NCBI RefSeq assembly: GCF_009905375.1
Contig: NC_133649.1
Span: 228,388,102-228,452,101 of the forward strand
Direction of reading: 5' to 3'
DNA length: 64,000 bases
From: Apium graveolens
Lineage: Eukaryota; Streptophyta; Magnoliopsida; Apiales; Apiaceae
Position 1 is the first letter of the stretch. The number at the start of each line of letters is the position of its first letter. This document shows positions 54,349 to 64,000 of this stretch, piece by piece. Under the pieces are notes generated by a model. It searched no databases, had not been told where the DNA came from, and saw nothing but the letters and a program-made list of their open reading frames with translations. The position numbers were made by a program, and so were the translations under genes.

Positions 54349-57172
54349 TCACTCCACTCAACTAACTCACTTTCTTTTCTCTCCCTCCCCTCTCTTCTCT
54401 CCCTCTCGGTCGAACACACACATACCATCCCCTCCATTTTTCATTCAATTCCTTGAGATTTTTATGTAATCCAACTCTCTAATCTTTGTCCAACCCATTT
54501 ATATATGTTTTACATGAAAGTTTGAGTGTTTAAGTGTTGCATGTTAGAGATGATTCCAAAACTCAAGTGAAAGGCCTTAATTCTTATGAATTTAAGGTCC
54601 AAACCATGAGTTACACCATTTTTTGAGAAGGTTATGGTTGGTAAAGTGATTATACTCCCACCATTTCCCTCATCACCATTCGGAAATGGCTTTTTAAGGA
54701 GCCGAATGGAACCAATTTTAGTTTCCTTGTTTTCATTCAAAAGTTTTAGTGTAAAAAAATCATTTTTTCAAAGCATATATCTTGGTTTAAGCTCTTTCAT
54801 GTAAATGATCTCTATAGTTTTACTCTTGAATGTTAGCTTAAAATTCTTGCATGCCATGTTTTACTTGATATATAATCATAAAAATGCATGCATTTTAGTT
54901 TTAGGATGTAAACTAGAAGTGTTAGTAGAGCATCTTTGAGTATAAATGATTATGTGGCTATGTGCTCAAGTTTGTGAAGTCTTAAGCTTGAAATTTGCTT
55001 TGCATGCAATGGATAATGACTTATTTTTCTAGAATAAGGTATGAAAAAATGTTAAATGAGTTTATTCATTTGATAGCATGATTATATATTGAGGTTTATG
55101 TTCAGATTTATGCATGTATATTTAAAAATGTGATTAAGTGTCATGCATGCTTAGTTGTGTTTATATATCACTTGATTATTATAATTTTAGAGTATGTAAT
55201 GATCTCATCAGTAGATAATAGGAAGAACAAGAGGGTTGTTGATTTATTTTTTATTGTCCTTTTTGAGAAGTGGGCTAAATTCGAATGGAGCTAAGGAGAA
55301 AAGGGTAGCATAGTTCTAGTCATGAGTTGAGATTTTGTCCAAAGTTTGGAGTTTTAAGTGATCATTAGTGAGGCCCTAGGAGACCCAAGCTCAAAAGTGT
55401 TGGGAATTGATATAAGCTTGAGTCCAGTAGCTATATATTGACAAAACATTGTGTTTTGATGGGTGCATTGGTGTTAAACTGATAACAACCCAAAACAAGG
55501 ACAATTTTGGAGTTAGAGTATTAGGGTCCAATTTAGGTTAATTTTGGGTAATTAAACCATGGGCCTTGATTGTTAATGGTGTAATGGAGTGTATTTAAGG
55601 TTAGTAAGACATTAGAATGAACCTTAGGGCAATATTAATCGGTTTTAAGTTTGGTAAAACAAGGCAGTTTGTAAAATTACAACTACAGAATTGTATCAAC
55701 TTCATAGGAAGCCATAGGTGAGCCCAAGACCTTAGTGTTAAACCAAGATTAGGAGTTAGTTTTATGAGTTAGGAGTTAGGAAAAGTCAGAGTTGAGTGAA
55801 TACACAAGATAGAGAGGTTTCGTTTTTCCAGGCACACAAGGTGGTGCCGAATGGTGCACTCGGGATGGTTGGGTCTGTGTGAGGTGTTTGTGAGTTTAAT
55901 TAGGTGAGGCCTAGGTGTGAATTGATATGTATAGGATAGGTAAAGGTCAGTAGAAGGGAATTTTCTAAGGATAATCAAGAAAATTAGATTTATAGTACTT
56001 GGGATTGCAAAGTTTGGTGACTGAGAATGAGGAATCGGAAGAATCAAGTGATCGAGGGTAGAGTGTTTCGATATCATTCGATACTCGTATGGTTATGTGA
56101 ACTAAATGCCATATTTCTATGTGACTACATGTAATTATTTGTAATTATGTGCACTAAGTGATTATATGATAGAAATGCATGATAATAAGTGAACTCGTGT
56201 AGGCAGTACCTATGTGTTGTATTAGAGTCGAGTGGTTTATAAGAGTCCTTCGAGTTGTGTATAGAACCTTTGGTAATGAGGTTATATTACATGTGTAGGT
56301 TCAAGAGAAGATAGAGGAAAGACTCTTGCCATCAAAAGAGAGTAGGGGATCTCAAGGTTGTTTTCATGTTAACTAAGAACTTTAGCAGAGGCAAGTCTCC
56401 CAACCCTATCGTTCGTGGTTTCAATTTTATTCTCATAAGGAAATGTTTATACTTATCAATGCCTTTAAACTGTCATATGCAACTGTTTTTCCATAACTTA
56501 TTGATTATTGTTATACTTCTTTCAACACTTTCTTCCTTAGTTATTGCACCTTGTGATATCGTGCTTATCATCTTAAACTTGTGAAATATGCTATATTCAC
56601 ATGATTAACCATGCCTACTTTTGAATCATTGATCTTTTATCCTTGATGACCCCCTAGTAAGAAGATAGTTCATTTCTAATAATAATTCCTTAATTCTAAT
56701 ACTTTGATTTATTATTGTAATTATATTGTCTAGAATCCCTTGAATTGATATCTTTGTTTAGAATCTTTGAAATTTCTCTCTAGCATCAGTTTTATAAAAG
56801 ATAATTGCTTAAAAGAGATTTTCAAACAAAAGAATGTTTTCTTGAGATTAATGGATTGGACTAAAATGCAAGTCCATTTCACACTTATTATATTACGCTT
56901 AAAAGCTGCCTAGGGATCCCAATTAAAATTTGTTAGAACTCGGAGAGGTTCGAGATTACTTCGCGGCTGATCACCGGCTGTTATCCGTAACGTCATAAAA
57001 TGATTTTCGAGCAATGATTGATTTTTAAAAAAAAATTGACTTGAATAATGATGCCATCTACCCCAATTTTGAATTATGACTTGCTTTATTGTTAATTTGT
57101 GTCTCATTATATCACTTCTTAAGCATTTGGCTCACTTCTTTCTATTTATTCATGTTATTTCAGCTGGCAAAT
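54349..57172 (+). repeat. Left LTR (partial) and leader of element D
   Basis: Only 54349-54860 can be checked against the right LTR. The rest up to the gag ATG at 57173 is AT-rich without genes; where LTR ends and leader begins is unknown, and no TGGTATCAGAGC-like primer site was seen. The antisense 76-codon frame at 54510-54740 is also present at 62861-63064 because the LTRs are duplicates. Confidence 0.6.
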
Positions 57173-59050
57173 ATGGTTAGATTCAAGCAGACTGCTCATA
57201 AGTCTACCAATGGAGATGTTGAGGCATATGTGAGAGCTCAGGTAGTATAGCCAGCGTTCGTGTGAGGCCCGATAGCTATGTAAAAGATGTAATAGTTGTT
57301 AGTGTTGGACTGTTCAAACACTGAACCTTTGCGATCTTGGATTATGTTGTAAATAGCCGTTTGTAATAATTATATTTATCAGTTGTTATCTTTTAGTTAT
57401 ATTTTTAGGTTGTCACAGGTTTTGGTAGGATATATATATAGAGAAAATATGAGAGTATAGGTAGATATTATTCGAATAAGTCGATAATATTCCCTTAGGC
57501 ACAACTGATTGCGAGACTAGAGTCCTTGACGCAGTTTGTTAACGCTAAGCTCGAGGAGATCCCAAAACACTGCGACCGCAACAACCAGTATACCATCTAA
57601 ATGGCAGCGGATGAACTCCAGGGCATCGTGAAGGTACTTCAGGGGGTGCAGTGGAAGGAGATCCCAATAGCTCGAGACGATAACGAGGAGTCTTAGAGGA
57701 TGACCTTTAGGCCGAAACTAGGAGAAAAATTCCTATTCCCTTTTTCAGTTGGCTACCTTCTATGTTATTGTATCTCTTAGACTATGATGTTGCCTTCTAA
57801 AATCAGACTCTATTCAGTTGTGATGTAACTTAACTCTGTTCTCAGTTATGCTCCATTGTTCTATTTTAATATCAGTTCTCTTTTGCTTCTATATTTAGAT
57901 CTATGCCTAAACCTTTCTGTTAACAATTGGAATCCTAATGCATGTGATCACATTAACCTTCTATATCGAAATGTGAACCTTCCTGCTTTTTATGATACCA
58001 CTGATCCAGTTGTAGCAAACACATGGATAAGAAAGATGGAACGAGCGTTTAAGTTAATTCAACTAGGAGAAGAACAGAAGACGGTATGTGTTAGTTATTT
58101 CCTAAAAGGTGAAGTTATCTATTGGTGGGATTCAGTACGAGCTTTGGAAGAAACTCAAATGATTGCTTGGGAGCGATTCAAGGAACTATTTATGGAGAAG
58201 TATTATCCTAAGTATATGCAGAACCAAATGGAGATAAATTTTTTGGAATTGAAGCAAAGAAGTATGACTGTCTTAGAATACGAGAAGAAGTTTACGGAGT
58301 TGTCGAGATTTGTGACGAAGTATGTGAATACTGAGGAAGAGCGGGCCAAGAGGTTCGAACAGGGCCTTGAGTATTAGATTCGAGATAGAGTATCGATGTT
58401 TGAGATTAATACTTATGCAGGAGTAGTGCATAAAGCAGCTTTGATTGAGAGTAACGGAGTGCAATCCAGGAAGGATAGAGATAACAAGAAAAGGAAGTTG
58501 TCTTTTCGCGGAGATAGATCAGGATCCGGGAATCCGCAAGACAGGGATGTAAAGAGGATTGAGTTCCACAAAAGTGGGAATTCTCAGAGGAAAGGAGAAA
58601 TAGATAGAAGGCAGGATAACCAAGGGAGTTATCAACATAATCAGGGCCAAGCAAGGGAAAATAGGCCACCAAGGGATGAATGTAAATATTGTGGAAAGAA
58701 GCATCCAGTGCAATAAGATTAATATGACATGTTATCGGTGCAATCAGAAGGGCCATTTGGCTAATGAATGTAAAGCTAAGAAGTCGGGAGTTACATGTTT
58801 CAAGTGTAGGAAGCCAGGACACGTGGCTAGAGAGTGCAAATCGCCAGGACCAATCAGGATTATGATGAGCTTAGCAACCACCAGTTCGACTGTACCAGCT
58901 GAGGTATTGGCTTTACCTTCACCATCTGAAACAGTTCCACAAGCGTTAGCACAGACTTTTGACTTGAAAATAAAGGATGCAGTTCAGAACTCAGAAGTGA
59001 TAGCAGGTAAACTTTCGGTGAATAATATTGAAGCAAAGGTATTGATTCAG
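57173..59050 (+). pseudogene. gag: gag of element D
   Basis: ATG at 57173 (MVRFKQTAHKSTNGDVEAY). The frame appears interrupted by a GT-AG segment 57242-57498 whose removal joins VRAQ to AQLIARLESLTQF in frame. TAA at about 57598, then ADELQGIVKVLQ. The Gag domain is in 57940-58374 (FYDTTDPVVANTWIRKMERA, FLKGEVIYWWDSVRAL, FMEKYYPKYMQNQMEINFL). TAG at 58375-58377 precedes IRDRVSMFEINTYAG; a 1-bp frameshift near 58710 lies within a first CGKKHP...C knuckle; then come knuckles CYRCNQKGHLANEC and CFKCRKPGHVAREC. Three zinc fingers are typical of chromovirus gag. Confidence 0.82.
57242..57498 (+). other. Candidate GT-AG intron in gag of D
   Basis: Starts GCTCAG|GTAGTA and ends CCCTTAG|GCACAA. The segment is AT-rich with several stops, and splicing restores a continuous reading. 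An acceptor-like TTATTTCAG also lies just before the gag ATG (57157-57163 region). Alternatively, it is a small insertion. Confidence 0.45.
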
Positions 59051-59649
59051 GAGCTACAAGATCTTTGATATCTGAAACTTTTGTTGATAGAATAACATGT
59101 GATAGAAGGACCATGAGTGAAGTAATGAATGTGGTAAACGCTAATCAGGAGAAGATACATGTAAGTCAATTATGCCTAAGGTGTGAGATTGATATATCCG
59201 AGCATAAATTCCTAGTTGACTTGATAATGAATGTGGTAAACGCTAATCAGGAGAAGATACATGTAAGTCAATTATGCCCAAGGTGTGAGATTGATATCTC
59301 CGAGCATAAATTCCTAGTTGACTTGATACTCTTCAAGTTAGGGGAATTTGATATAATATTAGGAATGGATTGGTTAGGAAAGAATAATTCTCAGATAGAT
59401 TGTAGATCTAAAAATATTTATTTAAGAGCGAAAAATGGAGAAAAGGTGATATTTAGAGGTCAGAGGCAAGGACAATTCTTTCTTATAGTTGTTCAAGCTA
59501 AAAAGTTGCTTAGAAAAGGTTGCGAAGCGTTTCTAGCCTATGTAGTGGATACAAAGAGCGAAGTTCCCAGCTTAGAAGAGATACTAGTGGTTAAGGAGTT
59601 TTCAGAAGTGTTTCCAGGAGAGTTACCAGGACTACCACCAGATCGATAA
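59050..59649 (+). pseudogene. Protease of element D with a 34-residue duplication
   Basis: The active-site region DSGATRSLISETFVD begins at about 59044 in a frame one base off from gag. The open frame continues to 59649 with LGEFDIILGMDWLGKNN and CRSKNIYLRAKNGEK, ending in the RT lead-in FSEVFPGELPGLPPDR. Between them a 102-bp unit (59123-59224) is repeated in tandem (59225-59326) with two substitutions, doubling MNVVNANQEKIHVSQL and what follows. Confidence 0.85.
59123..59326 (+). repeat. 102-bp tandem duplication in the protease of D
   Basis: Two copies, 59123-59224 and 59225-59326, differing at two positions (T/C in GCC(T/C)AAGG and A/C in GATAT(A/C)TCC). The length is a multiple of three, so the frame stays open. 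Confidence 0.95.
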
Positions 59650-60500
59650 ATTGAGTTCGAGATTAACCTTGCTCCAGGAGCATAACCAGTCTCGAAGGCA
59701 CCATATAGAATGGAACTAGAGGAAATTAAAGAGGTAGCGAGTCAGCTATAAGAACTTTTAGAAAAGGGGTAATAAGGCCATGGATGTCAGCATGAGGAAT
59801 GCCAGTTCTGTTCGTAAAGAAGAAGGACAGAAGTATGAGATTGTGTATATATTATCGGGAGTTAAATAAGTTGATGATTAAGAACCGATACCCGTTATCA
59901 AGGATAGATTATTAATTTGATCAATTAAAAGGAGCTAGGTGTTTATCTAAGATTCATTTGAGGTCAGGGTACCATCAGTTGAAGATCAAACCAGAAAATA
60001 TTCCGAACATGGCATTTAGAACAAGATACGGACATTATGAGTTTTTAGTACTGCCCTTTGGATTAACAAATGCCCCTGCAGCTTTTATGGATCTAATGAA
60101 TTGAGTTTACAAGAAATGCTTGGACAATTTTGTGGTGGTGCTTATTGATGACATTTTAATATATTCCAAGTCAGAAGAAGAGCACGAGCAACATTTATGG
60201 ATAGCATTGGAAACTCTTAAACAAGAGAAGTTATACGCGAAATTTTCAAAGTGCGGATTTTGGTTAAAAGATGTCCAATAGGGCATATAATTGGGAGTGA
60301 AAGAAGTAGGGTAAATCCCGCAAAGATTGAAGCGGTCATGAGTTGGGAAAGACCAAGGACGCCTACTGAAGTAAGAAGTTTTCTAGGATTGACTGGATAC
60401 TATAGAATATTCATAAAAGATTTCTCGAAGATCGCCACGCCATTGACTAAGTTGACAATGAAGAACCAGAAGTTTTAATGGAATGCAGAAGGTAAAGGAA
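59650..60500 (+). pseudogene. Reverse transcriptase of element D
   Basis: Starts with IEFEINLAPGA and SKAPYRMELEEIKEV, broken by TAA at 59647-59649 and two more stops. A frameshift near 59767 leads to [36 protein letters not shown] and VVVLIDDILIYSKSEEE. The first catalytic aspartate region, usually KIDLRSGYHQ, reads [10 protein letters not shown], so a metal-binding Asp is lost as well. A frameshift near 60250 precedes NPAKIEAVMSWERPRTPTE and LGLTGYYRIFIKDFS (60251-60475). Confidence 0.88.
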
Positions 60501-60975
60501 GCTTTCAAGAGCTATAGTAGAAGTTAGTTACCACTACGGTTTTAGTACTACCAGATGACAAAGGAGAATTTGTGATATATAGTGATGCTTCACGTAAAGG
60601 ATTGGGTTGTGTGTTAATGAAACATAATAAGGTGATTACATATGCATTAAGACATCTTAAACCTCATGAACTGAAGTATCCTACGCTCGATTTGGAGTTA
60701 ACAACCATTGTATTTGCGCTCAAGATTTGGAGGCACTATTTATATGGAGAAAGATGCAAAATTTACGTGGATCATAAGAGCCTGAATTATATATTTACGC
60801 AAAAGGAACTTAACATGAGGCAACGGAGATGGTTAGAGCTAATTATGGATTACGATTGCTCGATACATTATCACCCAGGAAAAGCAAATGTGGTAGCCGT
60901 TGTTTTGAATAGAAAGGAAAAGTTGAATATAATGACAATGTTAAAAGAATTTTTAAGGAGATTGAGGAATTTCAA
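60501..60975 (+). pseudogene. RNase H of element D
   Basis: Open frame 60572-61036: [71 protein letters not shown] and [15 protein letters not shown], then [15 protein letters not shown] (usually VVADALSRK). It is the best-preserved part of D, with the SDAS and VDHKSL motifs intact, but has no complete polyprotein around it. Confidence 0.88.
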
Positions 60976-62254
60976 TTGGAACTCTGTATTAACGGGAGAA
61001 TGGAAGAGATGTGTCAAGCTATTACCTTTCAGCTAGAATTGTTGGAGAAGATAAGGAGATGCCATGAAGAAGTATTGAACAACGAGAATAATCAATTGAC
61101 AGGAGAGGAATTATGCACGCAAAAAGATGACCAAGGTGTATTTAGGATTTCATCAAGAATCTGGATTCCTCAGGTGACCGAACCAAAGAATGAGATATTA
61201 CAAGAGGCACACAATTCAAGATTTTCAATTCATCCAGGAAGCATGAAGATGTAATACGATTTGTAGAAGAAGTTTTGGTGGCCAATATATGAAAATGGAA
61301 ATCGCAGAATGGGTCACCAAGTGTTACACTTATCAAACGGTGAAAGCGGAACATCAGAGACCTAGTGGTTTTATTCAACCTTTAAAGATTTCAGAATGGA
61401 AGTGGGAGAATATTGCCATGGATTTCATAGTAGGATTACCACGAACAAGGTCCGAACACGATGTTATATGGGTTATAGTTATTCGTCTTACGAAGTCAGC
61501 GCATTTTCTTCCAATCAATGAGAAGTATTTGTTAGATAATTAGCTAGTTCACTTATACGTGCGCAAAATTGTTTTATGTCACGGCGTACCTGTATCGATA
61601 GTTTTGGATCAAGACCCATGATTTAATTCAAGATTTTGGAGACAATTTCAAGAAAGTCTTGACACAAAGCTGAATATGAGCACGACGTATCATCCATAAA
61701 CGGACGGTCAAAGCGAGCGGACTATTCAGACAATCGAAGATATGTTGCGTAGTTGTGCAATCGATTTTGAAGGAAGTTAGGATAATCATCTACCACTTGT
61801 ATAATTCTCTTACAATAATAGTCATCACTCCAGTATTGGCATGCCGCCATACGAAGCTCTATACGGAAGGAAGTACTGATCGCTAACAAGTTGGGACGAA
61901 GTCAAAGAAGGAAAGATTCCGGGCCCCGAAATAGTTCAACAGATGAAAGAGACGGTCAAATTGATCCAGAAGAGATTGCTTGCTGCTCAAGACAGGCAAC
62001 GAAAGTACGCAAACCCTTATCAAAAGAATGTGAATTTCCATGTAGACGAAGCCGTATTGCTAAAAGTATCATCATGGAAAGGATTGACCAGATTTGGGAA
62101 GAAAGGAAAATTAGCACCGCGATACATCAGTCCCTTTAAAATTTTGAGTCAAGTGTGGAAAGTTTCTTACGAGCTAGCTTTTCCACCACAATATCAACAT
62201 GTTTATAACGTATTCCATGTGTCATTACTCAAGAAGTATAATCCAGATGTCTGA
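60976..62254 (+). pseudogene. Integrase of element D, without chromodomain
   Basis: Linker and finger: LTGEELCTQKDDQ, RIWIPQVTEP, HNSRFSIHPGSMKM; then in another frame WVTKCYTYQTVKAEHQ, WENIAMDFIVGLPRT, LTKSAHFLPINEKYL and, after a TAG, VPVSIVLDQDP, YHP-TDGQSERTIQ. All three acidic catalytic residues can be traced. The C-terminal part is open at 61943-62254: LLKVSSWKGLTRFGKKGKL, HVYNVFHVSLLKKYNPDV. It stops where A continues into its chromodomain, and no polypurine tract follows, so the 3' end of pol and the LTR start appear deleted. Confidence 0.85.
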
Positions 62255-63186
62255 AATTTTGTGTGAAATTTTAAAGATATTAGTTGTTGATGATAATTAC
62301 TTTCCAAAATATATTTTCTTTTAAAATTATGAAAGTGATCTCATAAAATTTCTAAAATTCCAAGCTATTTTATGGTATAATTCTTGTAAATTATGGAATT
62401 ATATTTTGATTTATAAAAGTCATTCTTTTAAATGATATTTAGAAATGTGAATGAAAATTTGTGGATTACTAAATTTCCCATGCATTCATTCGATCATCCA
62501 AAAGAAGAGAGGGACACCAATGTCATTTCCAACCCCACTAACATCTTTTCTACTAGCCAAATTACTAGACAAGCCTTGCATGCATAGTTTGGTTTATATA
62601 GTGGAAGGGTAACCTAGTACTTTCCAACCCCACTACCTAAATTTGCACAAAAAAACTCACCAAGTTGTCAAATTAAATCATTTGTGATCACTCCAATCAA
62701 CCAACTCACTTTATTTTCTCTCCCTCTCGGTCGAACACACATATACACACCATCCCCTCCAGTTTCATTCAATTTCTCAAGATTCTTATGTAATACAACT
62801 CTCTAATCATTTTCCAACCCATTCATTTATGTTTTACATGAAAGTTTGAGTGTTTAAGTGTTACATGTTAGAGATGATTCCAAAACTCAAGTTAAAGGCC
62901 TTGGTTCTTATGAATTTAAGGTCCAAATCATGAGTTACACCATTTTTGGAGAAGGTTATGGTTGGTGAAGTGATTATACTCCCACCATTTCCCTCCTCTC
63001 CTTTCGGAAATGGATTTTTAAGGAGCCGAATGGAACCAATTTTAGTTTCCTTGTTTGCATTCAAAAGTTTTAGTGTAAAAAATCATGTTTTTAAAGCATA
63101 TATCTTGGTTTAAGCTCTTGCATGTAAATGATCTCTATAGTTTTAGTCTTTCTTATTAATTTAAAACTCTTGCATGCCATGTTTTA
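62255..63186 (+). repeat. Right LTR (partial) of element D
   Basis: 62690-63186 matches 54349-54860; 62255-62689 is probably the LTR part whose left partner was separated by element C, but this cannot be verified in the window. It is interrupted at TTTTA (63182-63186) by the E-family LTR. Confidence 0.7.
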
Positions 63187-64000
63187 TGTTGTGAATATGT
63201 TGTGTACTTGATGATTACCTAAACAAAACATCTAAGTAAATTTTACTTAGTGAAATAATGTAGCACTCGACGGATAAGAATTATAGTCCCGGCGGATAAC
63301 TCGTTTTAGTCCCGACGGATGAGTAACTTATTATCCATCGAGTGAGTAGCTTATGTAATAATAAGTTTGTAGCACAGTGTTGTATGCACCTTTGTATAGA
63401 ATCTGTAGTAGTATATAAGTCATGTTGACTTTAACTAGATATGCAGAATAGGTTGATTAACTGGACATAAGCAATGTCTTGTAATTCTGTATAAGTGAAA
63501 TGAAGTCAAGTGCCAAAATAGCTATCAATGGATGCTTAACAAAGCTTCGACGGATGATCAAATGACTTTCAACGGATGTTTAAAATAGCAATCGACGGAT
63601 GATCAAGTCATCGACGGATGATCTGAAAGTCGACGGATGATCATATCAAGATTCAAACATCAGTTGAACAGTGAAAGCTGACACACAGCCGTCGAGTTGG
63701 ATACAAACACACTGTGGAAGCCCATTAACTGGGTAATAGAGGACGAAAAGCAGCAAAGATCAAGACTGTTAGATTTTATATTTATTCAGTTCTTTTGACT
63801 TTGTAATCTTGGTAATATATAAACCAAGAGAGTAGCAAATAGAAAAAAAACAACTAAGAGAGCTAAGAAACAAACACAGAGAAATCTTTGTAAGCACTAT
63901 CTTTAGCATTTCCTGTGTTCTTAGTAGTTCTATTTTGTATAAGCAGCTGTGAGCATTTCTGCACACAGAGTCCTCTCGATATATTAAATATATCTCTGAT
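63187..64000 (+). repeat. E-family copia LTR, truncated by the window end
   Basis: 814 bp, starting TGTTGTGAATATG, opposite in orientation to element E and nearly identical to its LTRs. About 209 bp would remain to the LTR end. It may be a solo LTR or the 5' LTR of a complete element beyond the window. Octamers include CGACGGAT at 63268 and 63313, with a variant CGGCGGAT at 63290 and ATCCATCG at 63333. Confidence 0.93.

Larger units (their letters stand above)
54349..63186 (+). mobile_element. Element D: old Tekay/Del-like Ty3/gypsy
   Basis: 54349-54860 and 62690-63186 are clearly the same LTR sequence (CTCCCTCTCGGTCGAACACAC, GAAAGTTTGAGTGTTTAAGTG), so they are the two LTRs of one element with gag-pol between. 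The left LTR start was displaced by C, the right LTR is cut by an E-family LTR, and the LTR-leader junction could not be found. Gag-pol has many stops and frameshifts. Domain content matches A's fragments, so A and D belong to related lineages. Confidence 0.82.

Noticed and set aside
54510..54740. Antisense 76-codon frame, with a relative at 62861-63064
   Set aside because: Both copies are the same stretch of the D LTR; preservation follows from LTR duplication.
1..64000. Host genes, tRNA or rRNA genes
   Set aside because: The Met-tRNA-like words found are primer-binding sites next to LTRs; no cloverleaf, rRNA segment or host protein family was recognised by eye.

Overview
The window is repeat-rich intergenic DNA from a flowering plant, most likely a eudicot with a large genome. 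The signs are plant-type Ty1/copia and Ty3/gypsy polyproteins, initiator-methionine-tRNA primer sites, a Tekay/Del-like chromodomain, Tat-lineage dual RNase H and a SIRE-like third ORF. I found no convincing host gene, tRNA, rRNA or CRISPR array. Almost everything is a nest of LTR retrotransposons, named A to F here, plus one truncated LINE.

Layout. 1-1657 is AT-rich non-coding DNA: a degenerate tandem repeat of about 168 bp, a patch of TACGAC/GTCGTA motifs and a Stowaway-like MITE. 1658-36443 is element A (+), a Tekay/Del-type gypsy relative with 4.1-kb LTRs and a scrambled, decayed interior. Element E (8508-21571, minus, SIRE-like copia with gag, pol and a 1.5-kilocodon ORF3) sits in A's interior. 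Element F (24600-32581, +, copia with intact gag and deleted pol) sits in A's right LTR. 36444-54348 is element C (minus, SIRE-like copia without pol, ORF3 joined to gag). C's gag was hit by element B (39676-50228, +, Tat-lineage gypsy) and by a 5'-truncated LINE (51111-52999, minus). 54349-63186 is element D (+, Tekay/Del-like gypsy, decayed); C sits in its left LTR. At 63187 a third LTR of the E family begins in D's right LTR and runs off the window.

Boundaries are firm where perfect 5-bp target duplications were found: AGGAC for E, AAGGT for F, ATAAG for B. Hand comparison of LTR pairs gives about 9 differences in 1023 bp (E), about 28 in 1663 bp (F), about 18 in 663 bp (B) and about 10 in a 300-bp sample (A). 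This fits the nesting: D oldest, then C, then A and B and the LINE, then F, then E.

How the parts work together. Each element is a self-contained replication cassette: LTR promoter, primer site, gag shell protein, protease, reverse transcriptase/RNase H, integrase, polypurine tract. All copies here carry breaks, so any movement would need proteins from relatives. The most unusual signals are (1) an octamer ATCCGTCG/CGACGGAT scattered about every 22-24 bp through E's LTRs, gag, pol linker, pol-ORF3 spacer and ORF3, in different reading frames; (2) an antisense three-exon gene inside B with in-frame GT-AG introns and its own TATA-like box; (3) hairpin and spaced-repeat arrays in F's leader; (4) a pol-less gag/ORF3 derivative (C).
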